The notes under the pieces are model-generated. The model was given only the letters and a program-made list of their open reading frames with translations, was not told where the DNA came from and did no database searches. A stretch of 64,000 nt of DNA from Rhizobium hidalgonense (lineage in GTDB: Bacteria; Pseudomonadota; Alphaproteobacteria; Rhizobiales; Rhizobiaceae). The DNA lies in the NCBI RefSeq assembly GCF_002914525.1, contig NZ_LODW01000093.1, forward strand, positions 226,359 through 290,358, given 5' to 3'. Both the position numbers and the translations under genes were made by a program. Below, piece by piece: positions 51,746 through 60,021 of the stretch. Positions within the stretch are counted from its first letter, which is position 1. The number at the start of each line of letters is the position of its first letter.

Positions 51746-52096
51746 TTGTTGTCACGGTTTTTGATAGCATCGATGGCGTTGGCTTTCATCGCGGATGTTG
51801 TGATGAACACCGTGCTTTGGCTTGGAGGATTAGACACCGTGATTTCGGTATCCTCCGGAGCACTCGAGATATTCGCAAGAATTATGGGTGAAGTCCTGGT
51901 CTTTTGGTTCTTTGCGTTCGCGGCCGGTTTTGTTTTTTTCTGGGCGGCGCGGAAATCATCCGTCCCCATCCTGAGTCTCGTCGCATCGTCCATTGCGGTG
52001 TGTCTCATGGTAACGGCGGCCCTCGTTGGAGCTTATCATCCGTCCGAGAAGCATCCAAAAATCAATTCGGACCTGCTCCGCAGCGCCTTGACGTAG
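51746..52096 (+). CDS. Small hypothetical membrane protein
   Basis: This protein of about 116 residues has three hydrophobic segments (FLIASMALAFIADVVMNTVLW, EVLVFWFFAFAAGFVFFWAA, LSLVASSIAVCLMVTAALVGA) and a short polar tail. It is likely an inner-membrane protein of unknown function. The listed start is a TTG with GTGGAG upstream; an ATG at 51773 is the next candidate and would remove part of the first helix. Base composition is a little more AT-rich than the core genes nearby. Confidence 0.5.
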   Translation: MLSRFLIASMALAFIADVVMNTVLWLGGLDTVISVSSGALEIFARIMGEVLVFWFFAFAAGFVFFWAARKSSVPILSLVASSIAVCLMVTAALVGAYHPSEKHPKINSDLLRSALT

Positions 52097-52190
52097 ATCG
52101 TCATGGCCAATTTCGCGGATGGTCTTTCCCGCTTCACGCGAATCGAAATAAACATCGGACGCCAATCATTGGATATTTAAGGGAATAATA

Positions 52191-52523
52191 ATGCGCGCTC
52201 GTATCGTAACAGTAATGATTGCCATAGGACTTCTGACCGGCTGCGTGCCGACACGTCAGGACTATGATGCTTACGTCACATTGTTGCAGGGCAGTTCAAG
52301 GGCGAGAAGTGAGGCCGTGAAAGACTGCGCGAAAGGATTTGATGCAAACGGCCGTCGCGGCGCCGGAATTGTGACAAACGTTTCGGACAAGGACGCTCCG
52401 AGGGTTGCATGCGAGCGATTTGTTGCAGCCGTGGTTTCCGGCCGTCTCACCTATGACGACGTCGTCGACGTCAGACAGCACCGCTTTACTCCGAAGATCA
52501 TCAGGATTTTCCAAGGCCGTTAA
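52191..52523 (+). CDS. Small hypothetical lipoprotein
   Basis: This 110-residue protein has a clear lipoprotein signal: a basic start, a hydrophobic core and the lipobox LLTGC, with Cys18 as the modified residue. The remainder (YVTLLQGSSRARSEAVKDCAKGFDANGR, then APRVACERFVAAVVSGRLTYDDVVD) is not a family I recognise. It has two further cysteines. The ATG is preceded by AAGGGAATAAT. It is probably anchored to the inner or outer membrane. Confidence 0.65.
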   Translation: MRARIVTVMIAIGLLTGCVPTRQDYDAYVTLLQGSSRARSEAVKDCAKGFDANGRRGAGIVTNVSDKDAPRVACERFVAAVVSGRLTYDDVVDVRQHRFTPKIIRIFQGR

Positions 52524-53426
52524 AACCGGATCGCTCGTCGGCTTTCGGTCTCGTCGTTGCAAGCCGTCGGCGACCTGCTCGGCACGCTGTTGTCAATCAT
52601 GCCTTACGTATGTGTCGTTGCCGTTGTAAGTCGTATCGAGGACGGCCCTGGTAAGGCCGATGCTCTCGGAAGCGTCCGCTACCATTGATCCCCAGGACTG
52701 CCGGATGCGTATGTCGAGTTGGCGGCCATCACCGCTGCCATCCGACTTCAACAGGTGTCCCCATCCTTTAGCTGCGACCAGGACAACTCACAGGTCTGCG
52801 GCGACCGTCGACAGGCTTCTTTACACGCGGCGAGCAAAACCAGAGAACTTGCGAAACATCGATACCACGCTTGGCAAGCAGGATCTCGACATGACGCAGG
52901 CTCAGCGGAAACCGAAAGTATAGTCGCACCGCAGCCGGATGTTCTCTAGGGAAATGCGGTGCCGCCTGAGGCGCCGGGCAATGGGTTTGGCCCGAATCGA
53001 CGACGGTCATTCCCTCCCTTTTCCATCTCGATCGGTGCCAATTGCAGGGCGAAACTGCGCAAAATTGTTAAATTCAGAAAAAAAATGACTATTCCGCTTT
53101 GACGGAAGGAATCCACTCACCCCCGCCAAATTTCTCCAATGTTTTCAAAAGATGCATTTCGCTATAGTTGCAGAAAGAATAATTCGCGGTAAGCGAGACA
53201 TATATTGTGCCACATTTTGGGCGACTCGAAATTCACCAAATATTTCAAATCGTAACTTCAGATCGATTTGGATAATGTGGCAGGAATATGGCTATGTTTC
53301 TCAAGCACTTACTGTCGCGTTGCTGTTGCGCCCTCGAAAACACCGCCCTATAACCTGCCGCCGTAACCCCTGATTAACTAAAAATAGTAATCGGTAAAGA
53401 CAACGCTAAGGTTGAGGAACAAGACA
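52524..53426. other. Large non-coding or degenerate region upstream of the beta-helix gene
   Basis: About 900 bases hold no intact gene. The middle contains an IS6-type transposase remnant on the minus strand. A minus-strand frame at 52593-52787 stays open for 65 codons, which may be a further gene remnant I cannot identify. The right third (53030-53400) is AT-rich and probably holds the promoter of the beta-helix gene. Confidence 0.5.
52768..53010 (-). pseudogene. Remnant of an IS6-family transposase
   Basis: The translated stretch AVRLYFRFPLSLRHVEILLAKRGIDVS (written here only in part, codons at about 52852-52941) matches the N-terminal region of IS6/IS26-family transposases. There, 'LYFRFPLSLR-VEE-L--RGI-VS' is conserved. 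The match stops right after that motif, and the DDE catalytic domain is missing, so this is a decayed fragment. No terminal inverted repeats were found. Confidence 0.6.
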
Positions 53427-55499
53427 ATGACGACATACTACGTAGCGACGACTGGCAGCGGCGGTGGTAACGGCAGTGCCTCCTCCCCATTTCGCACGAT
53501 CAGCGACGCGATGGCGTCGGACCTTAAGCCCGGCGACGAGGTTGTAGTGCGCGCCGGCACCTATAACGAGTCGGTGAACATGTACAAGGATGGTTCGGCC
53601 GCCGGCTACATTACCTTGCGCTCGGAGGTACCGGGTGGAGCGGTGATCCACTCAGCATCGGGCGGCGCAAATGGTATCAACATCACTGCTAACTATGTAG
53701 CGGTCGAGGGCTTCGAGGTCTACGGGAGCGATTCGCACGGCATTGTTGGTGATGGCGTCCACCATGTGAAGATCGCCAATAACGTTTCCCACGACAACGG
53801 TGCGTCCGGCATCGCCTTCGCCGGATCCGACTTCATCACGATCGAAGGGAACGAGACTTACAAAAATGCGAGTGCCGGCTGGTTTTCAGGCATCTCTCTC
53901 TACCAGAACCGGAATATCACCGGGGCGCCGGACGATGGCAGCTTCCGCAACATCATCCGGAACAACATCTCGCACGACAACGTCACGAAGTCGGGTGCGC
54001 ACACCGATGGCAACGGCATCATCATCGACGATTTCCAGAGCACGCAGACGAGCGGTCATCCGAACTACACATTTAAGACCCTGGTCGACAACAACCTCGT
54101 CTATGAGAACGGCAGCAAAGGCATCCAAGTTACCTGGAGCGACTCCGTCACGGTGAAAAACAACACCGCATACCACAACAATCAGGACCTGCTGAACGAC
54201 GGCACCTGGCGCGGCGAACTCAGCAACGCGCAGTCGAGCAACAACACCTGGATCAACAACATCGCCGTAGCCGACCCGTCGGTGAACAAGAACAACACTG
54301 CGGTCGATAACACGTCGTACGGCGGCTATACCAACGCCAACGTCGTCTGGGCCAACAACAACACCTACAACGGCACGGCCGGCCAGGCCTCGGTCAATAC
54401 CGACGGCGGCAACGCTATGCCGAGCGCGGCGAACGGCAACAAGCTCGGCATCGACCCGAAATTCCTGGGAGCAGCGAGCGACAACTTCCACCTCGGCTCC
54501 GGCTCGGCAGCAATCGACGGCGGAACCGCCAAATACGGCGTCGGCTCGGTCGACCTGGACGGCCACGCTCGCGTCGTTGGAACTGTCGATATGGGTGCCT
54601 ACGAATCGGGCTCCAGCTCGACCCCGGGAACACCAACCACGCCGACGCAACCGACAACCCCAACCACGCCCACGGAACCGACAACGCCAACCACGCCCAC
54701 GCAACCGACGACACCTACCACGCCGACGCAACCGACAACGCCAACCGCGCCGATAAAGGAATTCATCGGCACCAGCGGCAATGACATCCTGCCGCACACC
54801 GGTCAGTCCAACGGTGGCAACGAAACCTTCAAGGGTCTCGGCGGTAGTGACGTGTTGAAGGGCGGGGCCGGCGCGGACGTGCTCGACGGCGGTACTGGCA
54901 ATGACACGGCCAGCTATGCGGGCTCCGACGCGGTCAACGTCAACTTGGCGACTAAGGTCGCATCGGGCGGCCAGGCGACCGGCGACAAAATCGCCAGCAT
55001 CGAAAACTTGACCGGCTCAAGCTACAACGACGTACTGACCGGCGGCAACGGCGGCGGCAACGTTCTCACTGGCGGGGCTGGCGCGGACAAGCTGGACGGC
55101 GGCGCCGGCAATGATTTCCTCATCGGTGGAGCCGGGAAGGACATTATGACCGGTGGCACCGGCGAGGATACGTTTATCTTGAAGGCACCGACGGAAACCG
55201 GGTCCGGCTTGAACCGCGACGTCATCACCGACTTCCAGCACGGCATCGATAAGATCGACCTCTCGGCGATCGATGCGAATGGCTCTGCGGCGGGCAATGG
55301 AACCTTCCATTTCCAAGCACAGGAGAATGCCTTGTTCGACCACAAGGCTGGCGCGCTCGCTTGGCACTATGACGATCAGTCCGGAACCGCGAACGATGTT
55401 ACCGTTATCCAGGCCGACACGAACGGCGACGGTGTTCATGACTTCGAGGTTCAGCTGAAGGGCCTCGTCCACCTGGGGGCAGGCGATTTTCTCCTGTAA
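53427..55499 (+). CDS. Secreted beta-helix protein with RTX calcium-binding repeats
   Basis: This 690-residue protein has a right-handed parallel beta-helix domain (residues 1 to about 395) with Asn ladders (HDNGASGIAF, NNISHDN, NNTAYHNNQ). It is preceded by the short TTYYVATTGSGGGNGSASSPFRTI motif common in such proteins. A Pro/Thr-rich linker (about 399-442) leads to RTX nonapeptides (GGAGADVLDGGTGND at about 479-493 and GGAGADKLDGGAGNDFLIGGAGKD at 549-572). A C-terminal secretion region ends GAGDFLL. There is no signal peptide, which fits type I secretion. The helix suggests a polysaccharide lyase or epimerase, but no catalytic residues can be named. Confidence 0.85.
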   Translation: MTTYYVATTGSGGGNGSASSPFRTISDAMASDLKPGDEVVVRAGTYNESVNMYKDGSAAGYITLRSEVPGGAVIHSASGGANGINITANYVAVEGFEVYGSDSHGIVGDGVHHVKIANNVSHDNGASGIAFAGSDFITIEGNETYKNASAGWFSGISLYQNRNITGAPDDGSFRNIIRNNISHDNVTKSGAHTDGNGIIIDDFQSTQTSGHPNYTFKTLVDNNLVYENGSKGIQVTWSDSVTVKNNTAYHNNQDLLNDGTWRGELSNAQSSNNTWINNIAVADPSVNKNNTAVDNTSYGGYTNANVVWANNNTYNGTAGQASVNTDGGNAMPSAANGNKLGIDPKFLGAASDNFHLGSGSAAIDGGTAKYGVGSVDLDGHARVVGTVDMGAYESGSSSTPGTPTTPTQPTTPTTPTEPTTPTTPTQPTTPTTPTQPTTPTAPIKEFIGTSGNDILPHTGQSNGGNETFKGLGGSDVLKGGAGADVLDGGTGNDTASYAGSDAVNVNLATKVASGGQATGDKIASIENLTGSSYNDVLTGGNGGGNVLTGGAGADKLDGGAGNDFLIGGAGKDIMTGGTGEDTFILKAPTETGSGLNRDVITDFQHGIDKIDLSAIDANGSAAGNGTFHFQAQENALFDHKAGALAWHYDDQSGTANDVTVIQADTNGDGVHDFEVQLKGLVHLGAGDFLL
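54621..54752 (+). repeat. Pro/Thr-rich tandem repeat linker
   Basis: A stretch of roughly twelve-codon units (PTTPTQPTTPT-type) encodes residues 399-442, the linker between the beta-helix and the RTX domain. It is coding and in frame, and probably variable in length between strains. Confidence 0.7.
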
Positions 55500-55727
55500 C
55501 TGTCCCCGTTGTGGCGGTCGTCCGATCGCCACAACACGCGGGCCGCAAAATCGGCTACTTCGGCGCGCGGATGAGGGAGCCCCATCCGCGCGCTGCGATT
55601 TTTCGGCAGGCGTCAGCCGGCCTTTCGGGCCGGCTTTGCGTAAGCCGATAGCTCGTCAGAACACCTCACCTCCCGCCGTCAGGCGCATCGACGATCGTAG
55701 CGCGAATAGAATCAACTCCGACGAATT

Positions 55728-56303
55728 TCAGACGGACAGGTCGCCAAGGACCTTTAGAATATGATCCCGGATCGCGATGGCCGTTTTTGCCGGTGATGCG
55801 GAAGTGACGTCGAGCACCAATGTGTTTGGGTGCAGTGGGTCGAAAACCCCCGCCCTCCGGCTGCGATCCCTCGAGGCTGCCACATCCGTGGATTTCAACC
55901 TTTCGCGTCGCTCGGGGTTCGAAACCCGGCGAGCCAGCTCCTCTTCGTCACACAGCAATCGCACCGGCACCAAAACTGCGTCGCAGGCTTCGGCAGCACC
56001 GGCGATCTGTTGAAAGGTACCAAGGCTCCGCTCATCACCCTCCAAGCCGGCATGCGTGAAAATGAAATTGGCGGACGGCGCATAAGCGGTGATTGCATCA
56101 AGGACGGTTTGCCGAACCCGACCTGTAAACTCCCATATTCCCTTTGGAAGCGAGGCCGTTCCATCCTCATCCAGCAGACGCAGGATCGGGTTATTGATCC
56201 AGTGGTTGTCGACAATTTTTGCCGAAACCATCGCATTCAACTCTCTCGCGATGGTCAACTTCCCAACACCCGGGAAGCCTATGAGCACGATTCGGACACC
56301 CAT
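55728..56303 (-). CDS. P-loop kinase-like protein
   Basis: This 191-residue protein begins MGVRIVLIGFPGVGKLT, a Walker A motif at residues 9-16. It continues with DNHWINNPILRLLDEDG and a SNPERRERLKSTDVAASRD segment like the lid of small-molecule kinases. It is of the gluconate-kinase or chloramphenicol-phosphotransferase-like size, but no substrate can be assigned. It stands alone, with over 200 bases free on each side, in an accessory region. Confidence 0.65.
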   Translation of the reverse strand: MGVRIVLIGFPGVGKLTIARELNAMVSAKIVDNHWINNPILRLLDEDGTASLPKGIWEFTGRVRQTVLDAITAYAPSANFIFTHAGLEGDERSLGTFQQIAGAAEACDAVLVPVRLLCDEEELARRVSNPERRERLKSTDVAASRDRSRRAGVFDPLHPNTLVLDVTSASPAKTAIAIRDHILKVLGDLSV

Positions 56304-56918
56304 CTTTCGCGACGCCTATTGTCATGGACAGCAATCTCGCCTGAGAAATTCGCCATACATCCGCCTTCCATCGGATCGGACGGTTCGTGGCCCGCAGGGT
56401 CGCTTCCATCCTATTAAAGGGAATGGGATTTCACCAGCGTTTCTCGTCGATGGGCCGAGGCCAAAAAATCTATCCTCGCACGGATCAGGCAGAGCGCATG
56501 GGCGCCGCCATTTTTCCCCGCATTGAAAGTCCGAAAGGGTGGCATGTGTTCGATGTCGGCTCGACAGCGGAGGACACAGAGGATGGCTGACGTTTTGATG
56601 CCGAAGCGAGAATTGATTCTTAGCCTGGCCGCAGCTGTGTTCGCAGGCATTTATAGAGGACAGGAAGGGCGGCAGCGAACGAGAATGTGGACGTTGCGGC
56701 GCTTGCAAGCCTGAGGCCCGGAATGCCAATGAAAAAGGTCGCGGGGTCCGTGTGTGGGTGCATTGGGTGTCCGCCACAGAGCCCACGCCGCCCGCTTTCG
56801 AATGATCAAGATCCAAAACATGGAGCGACCGGGTGCGGATCCGAGATCAAGCCGCGGAGACACGACAATACGGCGCAACCAAACGGCCATTCTGCCTGGT
56901 GTGTGAGGCTCAGTTAAA
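56304..56918. other. Gene-free stretch before tRNA-Pro
   Basis: Some 600 bases without a supported gene. The longer open frames on both strands are typical of GC-rich DNA and resemble nothing. It contains the promoter of the P-loop kinase gene. I see no insertion sequence ends or hairpins of note. Confidence 0.45.
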
Positions 56919-56995
<77 letters not shown>

Positions 56996-57155
56996 TGCCG
57001 TGGGCGGGAGATACACGGTTCACTTCGCCGTCGCAACCCATAAATCCAGCCCTGGGAGCAGATTTCCCGCCTGATATTTGGATGCATACAGAAAAATCGT
57101 GATGGGCTGCCATTCTGCACCTGTCGGCGTAACTAGGCGTCAGTAGAAGGCTGCC

Positions 57156-57269
57156 TCAGCCGCGTTCGAGTAAGCCGATATATTGGGCATAGCTGATGGC
57201 AACGTAAAAGAAAGCCGTAATGACAGCCCCTAGCACGATGGCGTTGAACTCGGCCGAACGTCTCATCAT
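57156..57269 (-). CDS. Small membrane protein (37 residues)
   Basis: An ATG at 57269 opens a 37-codon frame reading MMRRSAEFNAIVLGAVITAF and continuing FYVAISYAQYIGLLERG to a TGA. It has a basic N-terminus, one hydrophobic segment (about residues 11-27) and a short polar end. This is the profile of a single-pass inner-membrane small protein with the N-terminus inside. No family was recognised and the upstream ribosome binding site is weak (GGAT). The frame is longer and more regular than expected by chance, but conservation must decide whether it is real. Confidence 0.45.
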   Translation of the reverse strand: MMRRSAEFNAIVLGAVITAFFYVAISYAQYIGLLERG

Positions 57270-57649
57270 GACTGCAAATCCATTGAAATTGACTGAGCCG
57301 TAAATAGTACCGCGGGCTTGCCGCGGCAATCAGGTTGTTATCACAACATGAGACAGGCGGTAATATCGCGCAACCGGCCGGAACCCTTGGGCGTCAAGCG
57401 GCGGCTGGACACGGGGAGGATATCCGCAGCCGGCCTGTCCGCCGATATCCGTGTTTCGCAGCATCACCCTCGTCATCGTGATGGGATCGACAGCGCGTCG
57501 TGCGCCGCCTTTTTTCTTGAAAAGCCCAGGATTCGCGGATAAGCAAAATTCATCTCTTCGTGCTATCTCTAGCGACGAAGCAATCCCCGGCGACGGGAGT
57601 GAGACCATGAAAGGCGGGCGCTGCCCGCATAGTCGGAGACGCCGCAGTC
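57270..57649. other. Gene-free stretch before the complex I subunit gene
   Basis: About 380 bases, partly AT-rich (57270-57320), holding the promoter regions of the small membrane ORF (-) and the NDUFS4-like gene (+). Nothing else was recognised. Confidence 0.45.
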
Positions 57650-57955
57650 ATGTCTGCCAAGATCTATCGTCCAGCTAAGACCGCCATGCAGTCCGGCAAG
57701 GCAAAGACCCATCTCTGGGTGCTCGAATTCGATCAGGAGTCGCCGCGCAAGATCGATCCGATGATGGGCTACACCTCTTCCGGTGACACGCGCCAACAGG
57801 TGAAACTCACCTTCGAAACGCAGGAGTTGGCCGAAGCCTATGCCCAGCGCAACGGCATTGAATATCGCGTCATCGCCCCGAAGGATCCAGTCCGCCAGGT
57901 TGTCGCCTATCCGGATAATTTCCGCTATACCCGCACGCAACCCTGGACGCATTGA
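57650..57955 (+). CDS. NADH dehydrogenase accessory subunit (NDUFS4-like)
   Basis: This 101-residue protein matches the 'ETC complex I subunit conserved region' family: SAKIYRPAKTAMQSGKAKTHLWVLEF at the start, MMGYTSSGDTRQQVKLTFET in the middle and PDNFRYTRTQPWTH at the end. It corresponds to the 18-kDa subunit NDUFS4 of mitochondrial complex I, an accessory subunit found in alphaproteobacteria. It is transcribed towards the tRNA-Arg gene. Confidence 0.92.
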   Translation: MSAKIYRPAKTAMQSGKAKTHLWVLEFDQESPRKIDPMMGYTSSGDTRQQVKLTFETQELAEAYAQRNGIEYRVIAPKDPVRQVVAYPDNFRYTRTQPWTH

Positions 57956-58012
57956 GTTTTCTCGTCCAGAACTGCCGCATCCGGTCGCGCTCCCTGAACG
58001 CGGCCGCCGGAC

Positions 58013-58089
<77 letters not shown>

Positions 58090-58153
58090 CTACCATCTCA
58101 TATCTTGAAACTTTGGCAGCCGCTTTATGACCCGCATTGTCGGGTGCGCGCAG

Positions 58154-58642
58154 TCACTTCGCCTTCTTCGTCGTCGTGGCGCTGACGATCCTGTCGCCCG
58201 GTTTGATTCCGAGTTTGGCGGCGATGCCGGCGTTGAGTTCGACGACGTATTTCACCGGGCTCATCGAATCGATGATATCGCGCGAATAGGGCGTCGCGTT
58301 TTCCTTGATGTGGCGGATCGTGCCGGTGTCGTCGGCAAAAAGCATGTCGAGCGGCAGGATGGTGTTTTCCATCCACATGGTGACGCGCCGCGGTTCGTCG
58401 AAATCGAAGATCATGCCGGCATCATCGGCCATCACTTTGCGAAACATCAGCCCGTAGGCGCGCTGATCGGGGGTCGAGGCGATCTCGACGGTGAAATGCA
58501 GCACCTTGCCCGCCGCGGTCTGGATGAGCAGCGGCTCCTTGTCGAAGCGCATCTGCTCCTGGCCGAAAGCCGGCAGCGTGACCATGAAAAAAAGCGCCAG
58601 GAAGGCGCTTCTGATCACATGAAACAGGACTGGGTCACGCAT
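58154..58642 (-). CDS. DUF192-family exported protein
   Basis: This 162-residue protein has an N-terminal signal sequence (SAFLALFFMVTLPAFG, about residues 12-27) and a DUF192 domain: EIASTPDQRAYGLMFRKVM, MWMENTILPLDMLFAD, then GDRI near the end. DUF192 proteins are small periplasmic or extracellular beta-barrel-like proteins of unknown function. The start follows the stop of the cold-shock gene by one base (TGATATG), so it is co-transcribed with it. Confidence 0.9.
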   Translation of the reverse strand: MRDPVLFHVIRSAFLALFFMVTLPAFGQEQMRFDKEPLLIQTAAGKVLHFTVEIASTPDQRAYGLMFRKVMADDAGMIFDFDEPRRVTMWMENTILPLDMLFADDTGTIRHIKENATPYSRDIIDSMSPVKYVVELNAGIAAKLGIKPGDRIVSATTTKKAK

Positions 58643-58643
58643 A

Positions 58644-59222
58644 TCAATGCGACCGGCTGGCCGGGCTCGGAATGTCGGGATGAATTTCCGCGGCCATCAG
58701 GCCCTTCTCGCCGTCTCCGAAGCGGACGAGCACCACCTGACCGGGGCGCAGTTCGGTCAGGCCGAAGCGGCGGAGCGTTTCCATATGCACGAAAATGTCT
58801 TCCGTGCCCTCGCCGCGCGTCAGGAAGCCGAAACCCTTGGTGCGGTTGAACCACTTGACCAGCGCCCGCTCGAGCCCGCTCGTCGCGGTGACCTGCACAT
58901 GGGTGCGCACCGGCGGCAGCTGCGAGGGATGAACCGCAGTCGACTGATCCATCGAAAGGATCTTGAAAGCCTGGTAGCCGCGCTCGCGGCGCTGGATGAG
59001 GGCGACGATGCGCGTTCCCTCGAGGATCGTCTGGTAACCGTCGCGGCGCAGGCAGGTGACGTGCAGGAGAACATCCTGCATGCCGTTGTCGGGCACGATG
59101 AAGCCGAAACCCTTGGCGACGTCGAACCACTTGACGACGCCGGTGATTTCAACAAGATCGACCGCCTCTGCCGATAGCTCGTCAAGGTCGGAGTATTCGT
59201 TCGATGAAATCCTATCAGCCAT
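58644..59222 (-). CDS. Double cold-shock-domain protein
   Basis: This 192-residue protein has two cold-shock domains. The first includes GVVKWFDVAKGFGFIVPD (RNP1) followed by VLLHVTCLRR (RNP2-like). The second has ALVKWFNRTKGFGFLTRGEG followed by IFVHMETLRR. Such tandem-CSD proteins bind single-stranded nucleic acid and are common in rhizobia. The ATG at 59222 is chosen; the longer frame would start with GTG at 59249. The DUF192 gene follows directly. Confidence 0.9.
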   Translation of the reverse strand: MADRISSNEYSDLDELSAEAVDLVEITGVVKWFDVAKGFGFIVPDNGMQDVLLHVTCLRRDGYQTILEGTRIVALIQRRERGYQAFKILSMDQSTAVHPSQLPPVRTHVQVTATSGLERALVKWFNRTKGFGFLTRGEGTEDIFVHMETLRRFGLTELRPGQVVLVRFGDGEKGLMAAEIHPDIPSPASRSH

Positions 59223-59415
59223 TTCGCCAGCCCCTCGAATACGCGTCACACTGTTACGGTTAACTGATTCTTGAAATCAAGATTAACATCTTGGTAACGG
59301 ATAAGCGCAAGTCCTAGTTTTCGGTTATTCCCAACTGCACATTTTATATCGATGACTTGCCCGAAGCTGACCTCAGCACGCCGAAAAAGCCAGACCCAAT
59401 AAAGGAGTAGATAGA

Positions 59416-59856
59416 ATGCGTTATCTCCATACAATGGTTCGCGTCAAAGACCTGGACGCCTCGCTCGCCTTTTACAGCACGCTGTTCGGCCTGGAAGAGA
59501 TTCGCCGCCACGAAAACGAGAAGGGCCGCTTCACCCTGGTTTTCCTGGCCGCTCGCGACGATCTCGACCGTGCGCGCAGCGAAAAGGCTCCCTGCCTCGA
59601 GCTTACCTACAACTGGGATACGGAAGATTATAGCGGAGGACGCAATTTCGGCCACCTCGCCTATGAGGTCGACGATATTTACGCAACCTGCCAGAATCTG
59701 ATGGACAACGGCATCACCATCAACCGGCCGCCGCGCGACGGCAACATGGCCTTCGTGCGCTCGCCCGACGGCATCTCGATCGAAATCCTGCAGAAGGGCA
59801 GCCCGCTGGCCGCCGCCGAACCCTGGGCCTCGATGGGTAATACCGGCGCCTGGTAA
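59416..59856 (+). CDS. gloA: Lactoylglutathione lyase (glyoxalase I)
   Basis: This 146-residue metalloenzyme turns the hemithioacetal of methylglyoxal and glutathione into S-lactoylglutathione. It begins RYLHTMVRVKDLDASLAFYSTLFG with metal-ligand histidine 5. CLELTYNWDT, GHLAYEVDDIYATC and ISIEILQKG supply the other ligand-bearing strands of the usual glyoxalase I fold. Length and sequence are typical. It is divergent from the cold-shock gene. Confidence 0.94.
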   Translation: MRYLHTMVRVKDLDASLAFYSTLFGLEEIRRHENEKGRFTLVFLAARDDLDRARSEKAPCLELTYNWDTEDYSGGRNFGHLAYEVDDIYATCQNLMDNGITINRPPRDGNMAFVRSPDGISIEILQKGSPLAAAEPWASMGNTGAW

Positions 59857-59865
59857 GGCTTTTTT

Positions 59866-59896
59866 CCGCAAGGCTTTTGCGAGGCTTGCGGCTTTT
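59866..59896 (+). terminator. Weak terminator after gloA
   Basis: CCGCAAG (59866-59872) pairs with CTTGCGG (59885-59891) and is followed by CTTTT. The stem is short, so confidence is modest. Confidence 0.5.
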
Positions 59897-60021
59897 GCGA
59901 TTTCGGGTCCGGCCGGCGCCTTGACGCTTGCCGCGATCCGGCCCCGCGGGCAATCTCCTGGCGACTCGAAGCGGAAGATGGCGGTTTTCGGCCATTCTCC
60001 GCATCAACGGGAGACTGTCGC

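Noticed and set aside
54600..54760. Possible CRISPR-like array in the Pro/Thr repeat
   Set aside because: The repeats are contiguous, in frame and coding (Pro/Thr linker), with no unique spacers.
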